The notes: generated by a model not told the origin, from the sequence alone. A stretch of DNA of 64,000 nt from DATCLS01 sp035296625 (GCA_035296625.1 DATHAO010000002.1:22665-86664); one strand, 5' to 3'. Positions 40,877 through 50,123 are shown, counted from the first letter of the stretch. Numbers and translations: made by a program.

Positions 40877-41708
40877 CCTGCCCGAGATCGAGACGCTGCG
40901 CCGCGGTCTGGAACGTGAGACCGTCGGCCGGCGGGTGAAGTCGGCCGAGGTGACCGTGGCCGATGCCGTCAGGCGCAACGGTGGCAAGAAGGGCTTCGAG
41001 ACCCGCCTCGAGGGCACGAAGATCAAGAGCGTCGAGCGCCGCGGTTCCCTCCTCGCGCTGACCCTCGACAGCGGCGACCTGCTGGTCCTCGACATCGGCG
41101 ACTCGGGCCGCCTGCTGCGCGCCGCCCCGAAGGACCCGGCCGGCCCCGACCTCGCCGTGACGATCAGCTTCACCCAGGGCGGCGTGCTGCGCCTGTCCGA
41201 TGCCGAGGGCAAGGCCGAGGCGTTCGTTGTCGCCCCCGAGCTGCTGGCGGCGGAGGTTCCGGCCCTGGCCGAACTGGGCCTCGACCCGGTCGCCTCCCCG
41301 GTGTCGTGGACGGCCTTCGCGCACGCCCTCGTGGCCCGGCGCAACGCCAAGCTGAAGCAGCTGTTGCTCGACCCCACGTTCGTGGTCGGCCTGGGCCCGC
41401 TCTACGCCGACGAGATCCTCTACGACGCCGGGCTCAAACCGGACCGCGAGGTCTCGACCGTCTCGACGATGGAGATCCGCCGGCTCTACCGGTCGCTCGT
41501 CGAGATCCTGCACGAGGCGACCAAGCACCACGGCGCCTCCACCGCGGAGCGCCCGTTCACGGACCTGACCGGCAAGGAGGGCGCCTTCCAGGCCGAGCTG
41601 GAGGTGTGGGGCCGCGACGGCGAGCCGTGCCGGCGCTGCCGGGGCGTGATCGCCAAGCAGCGGGGCGGCAAGACCGTCACCTACTGGTGCCCCAACTGCC
41701 AGGTCTGA
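40869..41708 (+). CDS. divergent Fpg/Nei family DNA glycosylase-like protein
   Basis: A 279-residue protein of the formamidopyrimidine-DNA glycosylase fold in the usual rnc-mutM-smc position. Pro2 is present (MPDLPEIETLRRGL), but the catalytic Glu3 is Asp. The conserved Lys of the RRGK motif is Ser60. The DNA-backbone Asn of GIGNIYADE is Pro177 (GLGPLYADE), and the zinc-finger Arg is replaced by Lys268. The zinc finger cysteines (254, 257, 274, 277) are intact. Lyase activity may be weak or the substrate different. The ATG overlaps rnc by 8 bp. It is either a specialised glycosylase branch or a DNA-lesion binding protein. Confidence 0.87.
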   Translation: MPDLPEIETLRRGLERETVGRRVKSAEVTVADAVRRNGGKKGFETRLEGTKIKSVERRGSLLALTLDSGDLLVLDIGDSGRLLRAAPKDPAGPDLAVTISFTQGGVLRLSDAEGKAEAFVVAPELLAAEVPALAELGLDPVASPVSWTAFAHALVARRNAKLKQLLLDPTFVVGLGPLYADEILYDAGLKPDREVSTVSTMEIRRLYRSLVEILHEATKHHGASTAERPFTDLTGKEGAFQAELEVWGRDGEPCRRCRGVIAKQRGGKTVTYWCPNCQV

Positions 41709-41774
41709 GCCCCGAGACCTGACCGGCGGGCGGCCCCGACGGCGGGGCTGCGCGCCCTGGTGCGGGTGGGCGCC

Positions 41775-41780
41775 TACTTT
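41775..41780 (+). promoter_or_regulatory. -10 box of smc, leaderless type
   Basis: TACTTT ends 7 nt before the smc ATG at 41788; no Shine-Dalgarno site is seen. Confidence 0.5.
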
Positions 41781-41787
41781 TGTCCCG

Positions 41788-44700
41788 ATGTTCCTCAAGG
41801 CCTTGACGATCAAGGGCTTCAAGTCCTTCGCGGAGACGGCGACGCTCGACATGCAGCCGGGCGTCACGGTCGTCGTGGGGCCGAACGGGTCGGGCAAGTC
41901 CAACGTCGTCGACGCCATCGGCTGGGTGCTGGGCGCCCAGGCCCCCTCCGCCGTGCGCAGCCAGAGGATGGAGGACGTCATCTTCGCCGGCACCACCCGG
42001 CGACAGGCGCTGGGCCGGGCCGAGGTGTCCCTCACGATCGACAACGGCGCCGGCCTGCTGCCCATCGACTTCAGCGAGGTCACCGTCACCCGCACGCTGT
42101 GGCGCTCGGGCGAGAGCGAGTACGCCCTCAACGGTGTGGCATGCCGCCTGCTCGACGTGCAGGACCTGTTCAGCGACACCGGCGTGGGCCGGCAGCAGCA
42201 CGTGATCGTGGGGCAGGGCCAGATCGACGCCGTGCTCAACGCGCGCCCCGAGGAGCGGCGCCTCATCATCGAGGAGGCGGCCGGGGTGCTCAAGCACCGC
42301 CGGCGCAAGGAGCGCTCCGAGCGCCGCCTGGCCGCCACCGAGGGCAACCTGCTGCGGCTCGCCGACCTCGTGCGCGAGGTGCGCCGCCAGCTGCGCCCGC
42401 TCGAGAAGCAGGCCGAGGCCGCCCGCCGGCACGGCGACCTGATCGCCGAGCTGCGGGCGCTGCAGGTGCACGTGATCGGGCGCGAGCTGTCGACGCTCAA
42501 GCGGCGCCTGGGCGACGCGAGCGCTGCCCGGGCCGAGCAGCGCAACGAGGAGACGCTGCTGAAACGGCGCCTGTCCGAGCTGGACCTGGCGGTGATAGCC
42601 GCCGAGGCCAAGCTCGGCGCCCTCGGCGGCAGCGACCTCGGCGACGCGCTCGCGCAGCTCGAGGCGCTGCGCGAGAAGGCCCGGGGTCAGCTCGCCGTCA
42701 TCGCCGAGCGCCGCCGCAGCATCGAGCGCGAGCGAGCGGCGTTCGTCAGCCAGGAGGTCGTCGCCTCGCTCGAGGCCGACGCCGCCCGTCTGCGGGTCGA
42801 GGTCGCCGAGGCCGACGCGGAGGCGGAGGAGCTGGCGCCGGCGGCCGCCGCCCTGGCCGACGCCGAGGCGGATCTGGGCCGAACCCGGGCGGCGTTCGAG
42901 GGCGAGTGGGCCGACGGGGTGCCCCCGCCGTCCGGTAGGACGGCCGAGATCCGCGGCGAGCTGAGCGCCCTGCGCAACGCCCTCACCCGGGCCACCGCCG
43001 ACCACGAGCGCGCGCAGGGTCGCCTGGCCCATCTCGACGAGCGCATCGCGAGGCTCGACGCGGAGGCCGCGGATGCCGCCGCCCGGGTCGCCGGCGCCGA
43101 GGCGGCCGCTCCGGAGCTGGCGGCGGCCGCCCAGACCGCCGGAGCCCAGCGCTCGGCCGCCGAGGAGGCCCTGGCGGCAGCCGAGACCGTGCGCGACGAG
43201 ACCCGGTCCGAGCGCCAGGCCTGGACGGCCCGGGTCGAAGCGCTGACACTGGCCCTCGACGAGGCCCGGTCGCGGGCCGGCGCCGAGCGCCTCGCCGGCG
43301 TCGATGGCGTACGCGGCACGCTGCTCGAGCTCGTCGACGTCGACCCCGGGTGGGAGGCCGCCACCGAGGCCGCGTGCGGCGAGGCGCTGGCCGCCGTCGT
43401 CGTGGGGTCGGTCGACGCCGGGCGGCGAGCGCTCGCCGTGCTGGCCGAGGGCGACGTGGCAGGTGCCGTGCTGGCGGTGGGAGCCCTCGGCGCCGGGTCC
43501 GGCCCTGCGGGTGGTGCCGGTGGTGCCGGCGGCGCCGTCCAGCCGCCGCCGGTGGGCGAGCCGGTGTTGGCCCACGTGCGGCCCCGCAGCCCCGAGGTCC
43601 AGCCGCTGCTCGACGCCCTGCTCGCCCGGGCCGTGGCGGTCGAGGGCTCGTGGGAGGGCGCGCTCGACGCCGCCATCGCTCACCGCGACGCCGTGGTCGT
43701 GACCCGCACCGGCGGGCGCTTCGGCGTGACCGGCTGGCGGGTCGCCACGCCCACGACCGGCGCGACCGGAGCGGCGCTCGACGAGGCCATCGAGCGGGCC
43801 GCGATCGCCACAGCCGCCGCCGAGGAGGCCGCCGAGGCTTATCGGACCGCCCGCCAGCAGGCCGAGGATGCCCGCAGGGCGGCCGGTGCCGCCGGTCGGG
43901 CTCTCGACGAGAACGACCGGGTCCTGGCGGCGGCGCGAGCCGCGGTCGATCGGGTGACCGCCCAGCGCGACGACGCCGCGGGCGAGATCGCCGCCCTGCG
44001 CGACCAGGAGGGCGACACCACCGACCGCCACGAGCGCGACCGCGAGCGCATCGCCGAGCTCGAACGTCGCCTCCCCGAGATGGAGGCCGAGGAGGCGGTG
44101 CTGGCCGACCGGGCCCGAGCCATGGCCGACGCCCGCCGCCGCCTCGACGAGCAGGGCGCGGCCGTCGGCGCCCGCCGGACCGACCTCGAGGTGCGGGCGG
44201 CCGGGCTCGACGACCGCCGGTCGTTCCTCCACCGGCGCTTGGCCGAGGTCGAGCAGCGCCTGGCCGGCTCGGTGGAGGCCCGCCGGCAGGCCGAGGCCCG
44301 CCGCGTCGAGCTCGACGCCCGTGAACGAGCGCTCGACCGGCTGGCGGCGTTCGTGGGCGACCGGCTCACCGACATCGAGGCCCGCCTCGGCCACCTGCAG
44401 CAGAGGCGCCGGGCCGAGACCGAGTCGCAGCGTGCGCTGTCCGCCGAGCTCGAGGGCCTCCGCAAGGAGCGCGGCGCGGCCGAGCGCCGGCTCGAGCAGG
44501 TCCGCGAGCGGGCGGGGCGCGTCGAGATCGAGGAGGCCGAGGTGCGCATGCGCCTCGAACAGACCGTGGCCACCTGCCGGACCCAGCTCGACGTCGAGCC
44601 CGAGGCGGCCGTCGCCGCCCGGGCGCCCGACCTCGCACCGGGCATGACGCCGACCGTGCGCGTCGCCGAGCTCGAGCGCGAGCTGCGTGTCATGGGTCCC

Positions 44701-45294
44701 GTGAACCCGCTGGCGCTCGAGGAGTTCGAGGCGCTGCACGAGCGCCACGAGTTCCTGCAGGGCCAGCTCGACGACATCAAGGCGGGGCGGCGCGACCTGT
44801 CCAAGGTGATCCGGGCGATCGACGACGAGATCGTGCGGGTGTTCGCCGCGGCGTTCGCGGACGTGAGCGAGAACTTCGAGCGGCTCTTCGAGATGCTGTT
44901 CCCCGGCGGGCGGGGCCGGTTGCGCCTCACCGACCCCGACGACCTGCTCAGCTGCGGCGTCGAGGTCGAGGCCAAGCCGTCGGGCAAGAACGTGAAGAAG
45001 CTGTCGTTGCTCTCCGGTGGCGAGCGGTCGCTGACGGCGCTCGCCTACCTGTTCGCCGTGTTCCGCAGCCGGCCGTCGCCCTTCTACGTGATGGACGAGG
45101 TCGAGGCGGCCCTCGACGACGTGAACCTCCATCGCTTCCTCGACCTCGTGGCCGAGTTCCGCCAGGAGGCGCAGCTCATCATCGTGAGCCACCAGAAGCG
45201 CACCATGGAGGCCGCCGACCTGCTCTACGGCGTCACCATGCAGCCCGGCGGCTCGTCCAAGGTCGTCAGCGAGAAGGTCGGCGCGGGCACCTGA
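41788..45294 (+). CDS. smc: chromosome partition protein SMC
   Basis: A 1168-residue structural-maintenance-of-chromosomes ATPase for DNA loop extrusion and chromosome organisation. Walker A is VVVGPNGSGKSNVVDAIGWV near residue 30. Coiled coils occupy about 170-500 and 660-990, and the hinge about 510-640. The C-terminal head has LSLLSGGERSLTALAYLFAV and the Walker B FYVMDEVEAALDD. The hinge carries a Gly/Ala/Pro-rich loop (GSGPAGGAGGAGGAVQPPPV). ATG start is leaderless type. It ends 9 bp before the converging BatA gene. ScpA/ScpB genes are not in the window. Confidence 0.96.
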   Translation: MFLKALTIKGFKSFAETATLDMQPGVTVVVGPNGSGKSNVVDAIGWVLGAQAPSAVRSQRMEDVIFAGTTRRQALGRAEVSLTIDNGAGLLPIDFSEVTVTRTLWRSGESEYALNGVACRLLDVQDLFSDTGVGRQQHVIVGQGQIDAVLNARPEERRLIIEEAAGVLKHRRRKERSERRLAATEGNLLRLADLVREVRRQLRPLEKQAEAARRHGDLIAELRALQVHVIGRELSTLKRRLGDASAARAEQRNEETLLKRRLSELDLAVIAAEAKLGALGGSDLGDALAQLEALREKARGQLAVIAERRRSIERERAAFVSQEVVASLEADAARLRVEVAEADAEAEELAPAAAALADAEADLGRTRAAFEGEWADGVPPPSGRTAEIRGELSALRNALTRATADHERAQGRLAHLDERIARLDAEAADAAARVAGAEAAAPELAAAAQTAGAQRSAAEEALAAAETVRDETRSERQAWTARVEALTLALDEARSRAGAERLAGVDGVRGTLLELVDVDPGWEAATEAACGEALAAVVVGSVDAGRRALAVLAEGDVAGAVLAVGALGAGSGPAGGAGGAGGAVQPPPVGEPVLAHVRPRSPEVQPLLDALLARAVAVEGSWEGALDAAIAHRDAVVVTRTGGRFGVTGWRVATPTTGATGAALDEAIERAAIATAAAEEAAEAYRTARQQAEDARRAAGAAGRALDENDRVLAAARAAVDRVTAQRDDAAGEIAALRDQEGDTTDRHERDRERIAELERRLPEMEAEEAVLADRARAMADARRRLDEQGAAVGARRTDLEVRAAGLDDRRSFLHRRLAEVEQRLAGSVEARRQAEARRVELDARERALDRLAAFVGDRLTDIEARLGHLQQRRRAETESQRALSAELEGLRKERGAAERRLEQVRERAGRVEIEEAEVRMRLEQTVATCRTQLDVEPEAAVAARAPDLAPGMTPTVRVAELERELRVMGPVNPLALEEFEALHERHEFLQGQLDDIKAGRRDLSKVIRAIDDEIVRVFAAAFADVSENFERLFEMLFPGGRGRLRLTDPDDLLSCGVEVEAKPSGKNVKKLSLLSGGERSLTALAYLFAVFRSRPSPFYVMDEVEAALDDVNLHRFLDLVAEFRQEAQLIIVSHQKRTMEAADLLYGVTMQPGGSSKVVSEKVGAGT

Positions 45295-45303
45295 CCCCGC
45301 GCC

Positions 45304-46254
45304 TCAGGGGAGGCGCTGGTTCCAGACGAGCGACGTGGCGCCGGCGGCGGCGGCCAACACCAGCCCGAGGCCGACGAACCAGCCGCTGATGTCGCGGTCG
45401 ACATCGCGGAAGCCGATCACCGTGCCGATGTCGCTGTAGACGTCGCTGAGCTGGGGGAGCGAGCCAGCCTCGTAGGCCTGGCCGCCCGTCTCGTCGGCGA
45501 TGTCCTGCAGAGGCTCGGGCATGACCGGCACCGGCTGCTCGAGCCCGTCCGGCGTCACGATCATGCCGTCCTCGGTGCCGAAGGCGATCGTGAAGACCGG
45601 CACGCCGGCATCGGCCGCCGCCGCGGCGGCGTCGGCGTCGGGCCGCCCCACCGTCGTCTCGCCGTCGGACATGAGCACGATGCGGCCCGGGGCGGTCTCG
45701 CCCTCGCCGCTGCCGGGCGCCGCCTCGATGACGTCGAGGGCCGTGAAGATGGCTTCGCCGATGGCCGTCGACTCGCCGAGAGTGAGGTCCTCGAGGGCCG
45801 TGCGCGTGACGCTGCGGTCGTCGGTGGGGGCGACGGGCACGGTGGCCACCCCGTTGAACGTCACGAGGCCGAGGTTGATCTCCTCGGGCAGCTCGTCGAC
45901 GAAATCGAGCGCCGCCGCCTGCGCGACCTCGACCCGGTTGGGCCGGACGTCGTCGGCCTCCATGGACAGCGACGTATCGATGGCGAGGACGATCGTGGCG
46001 CGCTCGTCGGGCACCTGGGTGGCCCTCACCGGCCGGGCGAAGCCCAGCACGAGGGCGGCCAGGGCCACGAGGAACAGGACGGGCGGCACGTGCCGGCGCC
46101 AGTCCGGGCGGTGCGGGGCGACCACGTCGAGCAGGTCGACGTTCGTGAAGCGGATGATGTCGCGCCGCCGCTGGCGCAGCGACGCCACCCACCCTCCCGC
46201 CAGGGCGCCGACCGCCAGCAGCAGCCACAGGCGCCAGGCGATCAGGAAGCTCAC
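45304..46254 (-). CDS. BatA-like von Willebrand factor A domain membrane protein
   Basis: A 316-residue protein of the MoxR-DUF58-BatA system. An N-terminal helix (FLIAWRLWLLLAVGALAGGW), a second helix (PVLFLVALAALVLGFARP) and a C-terminal one (WFVGLGLVLAAAAGATSLVW) anchor it. The VWA domain contains the metal-ion-dependent adhesion site DTSLS (VLAIDTSLSMEADD), a Thr in STAIGEAI and an Asp in LMSDGETTVG. The GTG at 46254 overlaps the DUF58 stop (GTGA), so translation is coupled. It probably assembles a periplasmic or membrane complex controlled by the MoxR ATPase. Confidence 0.92.
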   Translation of the reverse strand: MSFLIAWRLWLLLAVGALAGGWVASLRQRRRDIIRFTNVDLLDVVAPHRPDWRRHVPPVLFLVALAALVLGFARPVRATQVPDERATIVLAIDTSLSMEADDVRPNRVEVAQAAALDFVDELPEEINLGLVTFNGVATVPVAPTDDRSVTRTALEDLTLGESTAIGEAIFTALDVIEAAPGSGEGETAPGRIVLMSDGETTVGRPDADAAAAAADAGVPVFTIAFGTEDGMIVTPDGLEQPVPVMPEPLQDIADETGGQAYEAGSLPQLSDVYSDIGTVIGFRDVDRDISGWFVGLGLVLAAAAGATSLVWNQRLP

Positions 46255-47210
46255 GACAGCGCCCCCGCCGTCTGCCCGGCCATCGCCTGGCTGCGCCGCA
46301 GGTGATCGATGCGGCGCCGGCGCAGCGCCACGAACCGGACCAGCTCGACGAGCCAATCGCGGTCGGTGCGTAACACCAGGTGGTCGGCGCGTGCCTCGCG
46401 CAGCGACCGGGCGTTGGCCTCGCGCTGGGCGCGGGCCGCCGCCGCGTAGCGGGCCCGCAGGTCGGCCTTGTCGGTGCGCACGCCGCGGGTGGCCCCTGTC
46501 TCCGGGTCGACGACCATGAGCAGGCCGACATCGGGCAGGTCCAGCTCGCGGGGGTCGAGCACTTCGATGGCCAGGGTCTCATGGCGGGCGCCCACCAGGC
46601 GCATCGCCGGATGCCACGGCGACCGGGACAGGAAGTCGGAGATCACGACCGCCAGGCCCCGGCGCATGGACGGCGCCGCCAGCCTGGCGAGCCCGTCGGG
46701 CAGGTCGGTATGCCCGCCGTCGGCCCGAGGCGCCGTGAGGATGCGGTGCATCAGCGCGCGCACGTGCACGCCGCCGCTGCGGGCGGGGACCGTCGCGATG
46801 CCCTGCCCGGTGAGGATGTGGGCACCGACCCGGTTGCCCGAGCGGCCCGTGAGGAAGGCCACGGCCCCGGCGGCCGCCACGGCCAGGTCGCGCTTCGTGC
46901 ACAGGGCCGTGCCGAAGTCGACGCTGGGCGACAGGTCGACCAGCAGCCAGGTCTCGAGCTCGCGGTCGGCGATCGTCTCGCGCACCTGCGGCTGCTGCAT
47001 GCGGGCGGTGACGTTCCAGTCGATTCGGCGGACGTCGTCGCCCGGCAGGTACCGGCGGGTCTCGCCCGACTCGCTGCCGTGACCGGGCACCAGGCCCCGG
47101 TAGTCGCCCTGGAGCAGACCGTCGAGGCGCCGGCTCACGGCCAGCTCGAGGCGGCGCAGCACCTCGTCGGGTCGCTGGGCGCCCGAGGCGGGGGGGACGT
47201 TGGGGCTCAC
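46251..47210 (-). CDS. DUF58 domain protein
   Basis: A 319-residue DUF58 protein, the middle partner of MoxR-DUF58-VWA operons. The diagnostic GHGSESGETRRYLPGDDVRRID-type region is present (RRYLPGDDVRRIDWNVTARM), followed by LLVDLSPSVDFG, a degenerate MIDAS/VWA-like strand, and GLAVVISDFLS. The C-terminal helices are Arg-rich. It is probably cytoplasmic or peripheral. GTG 47210 overlaps the moxR stop (GTGA), and its own stop overlaps the BatA start. The family's biochemical role is not settled. Confidence 0.92.
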   Translation of the reverse strand: MSPNVPPASGAQRPDEVLRRLELAVSRRLDGLLQGDYRGLVPGHGSESGETRRYLPGDDVRRIDWNVTARMQQPQVRETIADRELETWLLVDLSPSVDFGTALCTKRDLAVAAAGAVAFLTGRSGNRVGAHILTGQGIATVPARSGGVHVRALMHRILTAPRADGGHTDLPDGLARLAAPSMRRGLAVVISDFLSRSPWHPAMRLVGARHETLAIEVLDPRELDLPDVGLLMVVDPETGATRGVRTDKADLRARYAAAARAQREANARSLREARADHLVLRTDRDWLVELVRFVALRRRRIDHLRRSQAMAGQTAGALS

Positions 47211-48394
47211 GACGGCGGTTCCGGCTGCATGACGACGCGGTGGGTCGCCTGGCCCTCGTCGCCGTCGCCGCCCTCGCCGCCGGCGTCGACCGCCCCGGCG
47301 GCGCCGACGGGGGGAGCAGTCGACGACCCGGCGTCGGGAGCGACGGCGGCGGCGGCCCGCCCCGCGCCGTTCGGCGCCGGCGGCACGGGTCGGGCGGTGG
47401 CGTCCTGGGTGGGGGTGATGCGGGGCGCCGGCACGGTGGCCAGCAGCCGGTTCAGCACGTGATCGACCTCGACGCCCTGGGCGAGGGCCTCGTAGGACAG
47501 CACGAGCCGGTGGCCGAGCACGTCGGGCGCCACGTCGAACACGTCCTGAGGCAGGGCGTAGCTGCGCCGCCGCAGCAGCGCGAGCGCCCGGCCGGCGGCG
47601 AGCAGCCCGAGGCTGGCCCGGGGCGACGCCCCGTAGGTCAGCAGCGGCTCGAGCTCGGTGAGGCCGTAGCGGCCGGGGTGGCGGGTGGCGCAGACCAGGT
47701 CGACCGCGTACTCCTGCACGCCGCGGTCGACGTAGATACCGCCGCGGGCGGATCGCTGCAGCCGCGTCAGGTCGGCGAGCGAGATGCGCTCGTTCGCCAC
47801 GGGCGGGTTGACGCCCATGCGGCGCACGATCTCGATCTCCTCCGAGCGCGACGGGTGGTCGATCACGACCTTCATGAGGAACCGGTCGCGCTGGGCCTCG
47901 GGCAGCGGGTACACGCCCTCGGACTCGATCGGGTTCTGCGTGGCCACGACGAGGAATGGTTCCGGCACCGGGTAGGTCGTGCCGCCGATCGAGACGTGGT
48001 GCTCGGCCATCACCTCGAGCAGCGCAGACTGCACCTTGGCCGGCGCCCGGTTGATCTCGTCGGCCAGCAGGAAGTTGCCGAACACGGGGCCGAGCTCGAT
48101 GTCGAACGTGCCGGTGTCGGGCCGGTAGATGCGCGTGCCCACCAGGTCGGAGGGGACCAGGTCCGGCGTGAACTGGATGCGGGCGAACGTGCCGCCCACC
48201 ACGGTGGACAGGGTTTCCGCCGCCAGGGTCTTGGCCAGGCCGGGCAGGCCCTCGAGCAGCACGTGGCCGCCGGCGAGCACCGCCACGAGCAGGCGCTCGA
48301 CGAGCCGGTCCTGGCCCACGATCACCTTCTTGACCTCGAACAGGCTCTGCTCGAGGAGCGTGGCGTCGTCGGCGATCGAGTGCGGGGTCGTCAC
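47207..48394 (-). CDS. MoxR family AAA+ ATPase
   Basis: A 395-residue AAA+ chaperone-like ATPase of the MoxR branch, which remodels VWA-domain partners. Walker A is LEGLPGLAKTLAAE, Walker B FLLADEINRAPAK with the following EVMAEHHVSIGG, sensor 1 VVATQNPIESEG and the YPLPEAQRDRFL block. The C-terminal lid ends near residue 325. The last 60 residues are Ala/Pro/Gly-rich (APNGAGRAAAAVAPDAGSS) and probably disordered. GTG 48394 begins the conserved part; no clear ribosome site is visible. First gene of the three-gene operon and divergent from ftsY. Confidence 0.93.
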   Translation of the reverse strand: MTTPHSIADDATLLEQSLFEVKKVIVGQDRLVERLLVAVLAGGHVLLEGLPGLAKTLAAETLSTVVGGTFARIQFTPDLVPSDLVGTRIYRPDTGTFDIELGPVFGNFLLADEINRAPAKVQSALLEVMAEHHVSIGGTTYPVPEPFLVVATQNPIESEGVYPLPEAQRDRFLMKVVIDHPSRSEEIEIVRRMGVNPPVANERISLADLTRLQRSARGGIYVDRGVQEYAVDLVCATRHPGRYGLTELEPLLTYGASPRASLGLLAAGRALALLRRRSYALPQDVFDVAPDVLGHRLVLSYEALAQGVEVDHVLNRLLATVPAPRITPTQDATARPVPPAPNGAGRAAAAVAPDAGSSTAPPVGAAGAVDAGGEGGDGDEGQATHRVVMQPEPPS

Positions 48395-48490
48395 GGCCTT
48401 CGAGGGTACGGTCGAGAGCGGCCCCCGAGACGTCACACGTGCCCTGAAGAGGCATTTCGCGCGGCTTCCGGTCGGCCTGCGGGCGGCCGG

Positions 48491-48496
48491 TAGGCT
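48491..48496 (+). promoter_or_regulatory. -10 box of ftsY
   Basis: TAGGCT lies 10 nt before the ATG at 48507; the leader would be only a few bases. Confidence 0.4.
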
Positions 48497-48506
48497 CGCC
48501 CCCACC

Positions 48507-49613
48507 ATGGAGATCGTCATCGTCCTCGTCGCCCTGGCCGCCGTGGTGCTGGCGATCGGCGTCACCGTCGGCATCGGCCTGAGCCACCGGCGCGAGGGGC
48601 CGGCGGGGATCGAACCGCCCATCCCGGCCGACGAGATCGCGCCCGGCGGTGTCGCAACGGCGACCGCGCCCAAGCTCGAGGCGCCTCCGATCGCGCCCCC
48701 CGTCCGGCCCAGCTTCCGCGACCGCCTCGGCAAGGCCCGCGGCACGGTCAGCGGCTACCTGGCTGCCATCCGGTCACGCAAGGTCGACGACGAGACGTGG
48801 GACGAGCTCGAGGAGGCGCTGATCCGCGCGGATGTCGGCGTGGCCGCCACCCAGCGCATACTCGGCGACCTGCGCGCGGCCGCGGAGGCCGACTCCGTCT
48901 CCGATCCCGAGGATCTGCTCGACCGGCTCAAGGCCCAGCTCAAGTCCGAGCTGGCCTCGGGCGACCGCGCGCTCCACCTCGACCGGCCCGGCTCCGAGGG
49001 CGCCCGACCGGCCGTGTGGCTGTTCGTGGGCGTCAACGGCGTGGGCAAGACGACCACGATCGGCAAGGTCGCCCACCAGCAGCAGGCGCTGGGCCGCTCG
49101 GTGATCATGGCCGCGGGCGACACGTTCCGGGCCGCCGCGGCCGAGCAGCTGGCCACCTGGGCCGAGCGCACGGAGTCCGACATCGTGCGGGGCAGCGAGG
49201 GCGGCGACCCGTCGTCGGTCGTCTACGACGCCGTACAGCGCGGCGCCGCCCGGGGCCACGACATCGTGCTCGCCGACACCGCCGGCCGCCTCCACACCAA
49301 GTCCAACCTCATGGAGGAGCTGCGCAAGGTGCGCCGGGTGGCCGACCGCGACCCCGGCAACGTCACCGAGGTGCTGCTCATCCTCGACGCCACGACGGGG
49401 CAGAACGGTCTCGCCCAGGCCCAGCAGTTCGCCGAGGCCGTCGATCTCACCGGCGTGGTGCTCACGAAGCTCGACGGCTCCGCCAAGGGCGGCATCGCGC
49501 TCGCCATCCAGACCGCCCTCGACATCCCCATCAAGTTGGTCGGCCTGGGTGAGACCATCGCCGACCTCGTCGAGTTCGACCCCGACGACTACGTCGAGGC
49601 CCTCTTCACCTGA
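48507..49613 (+). CDS. ftsY: signal recognition particle receptor FtsY
   Basis: GTPase receptor that docks SRP-ribosome complexes at the membrane. 368 residues. The N-terminal hydrophobic helix (IVIVLVALAAVVLAIGVTVG) is an anchor, followed by a Pro/Ala linker. The NG domain has GVNGVGKTTTIGKVA (G1), the DTAGRL motif in VLADTAGRLHTKSN (G3), TKLDGSAKGG (G4) and GLGETIADLVEFD at the end. The N-terminal domain begins at RDRLGKARGTVSGYL. Start ATG 48507 preserves the anchor. Partner ffh lies 526 bp downstream after one intervening gene. Confidence 0.96.
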   Translation: MEIVIVLVALAAVVLAIGVTVGIGLSHRREGPAGIEPPIPADEIAPGGVATATAPKLEAPPIAPPVRPSFRDRLGKARGTVSGYLAAIRSRKVDDETWDELEEALIRADVGVAATQRILGDLRAAAEADSVSDPEDLLDRLKAQLKSELASGDRALHLDRPGSEGARPAVWLFVGVNGVGKTTTIGKVAHQQQALGRSVIMAAGDTFRAAAAEQLATWAERTESDIVRGSEGGDPSSVVYDAVQRGAARGHDIVLADTAGRLHTKSNLMEELRKVRRVADRDPGNVTEVLLILDATTGQNGLAQAQQFAEAVDLTGVVLTKLDGSAKGGIALAIQTALDIPIKLVGLGETIADLVEFDPDDYVEALFT

Positions 49614-49633
49614 CCGTGACCCCAGGAGGCCGC

Positions 49634-50110
49634 ATGCTCGTCCGCACCGTTCTCTTCCCCGTCCGCCTCACCTACGGCGTCAGCAAGCTCTCAGCCCGCA
49701 CCGGCTACCGCGCCGGCAAGGCCTCCGTCACCGGCACCTACAAGGCGGGTCGCCTGCTCGGCTACGGCCGCATGGCCACCCTCGCCGCCGGCGTGGGCAT
49801 CGGCCTGCTGATCGCGCCCACGTCGGGGGTCGAGCTGCGCGAGTCGCTGCGCCGCAAGCTGGACGAGCGCCGTGCGCCCGCGTCCGACGACGAGATCGCC
49901 GAGCGCGTCCGCTACGAACTGTCGCACTCACCCCGCACCTGGCACCTGCCCCAGCCCGGAGTCGAGGTGGTGTCCGGCACGGCCATCCTGACCGGCGCCG
50001 CCCCGCACGCCACCGGCAAGGACGACCTCGAGCAGGCGGCGGCCGCCGTGGCCGGAGTCGCCGAGATCGACAGCCGGCTCGTCGTCGGCGTGCCCGTCGA
50101 TCCCACCTGA
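49634..50110 (+). CDS. BON-domain-like protein with N-terminal hydrophobic helix
   Basis: A 158-residue protein between ftsY and ffh. The N-terminal 70 residues are basic and include a hydrophobic helix with a Gly-rich pattern (MATLAAGVGIGLLIAPTSG) like YtxH-type stress proteins. Residues 85-155 resemble a BON domain (DEIAERVRYELSHSP, GVEVVSGTAILTGAA, AVAGVAEIDSRLVV), which may bind phospholipid. The ATG at 49634 follows AGGAGG at 4 nt; a GTG at 49616 is an alternative. Its function and reason for lying between SRP genes are unknown; no clear promoter is seen, so it is probably cotranscribed with ftsY. Confidence 0.72.
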   Translation: MLVRTVLFPVRLTYGVSKLSARTGYRAGKASVTGTYKAGRLLGYGRMATLAAGVGIGLLIAPTSGVELRESLRRKLDERRAPASDDEIAERVRYELSHSPRTWHLPQPGVEVVSGTAILTGAAPHATGKDDLEQAAAAVAGVAEIDSRLVVGVPVDPT

Positions 50111-50123
50111 CCGCGGGCACCGG

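Noticed and set aside
41677..45192. An open frame of more than 1100 codons on the minus strand opposite smc
   Set aside because: At this GC content the antisense strand of a real gene is often open. Its translation is low-complexity Gly/Leu/Arg/His without domains, while the plus strand is an unmistakable SMC.
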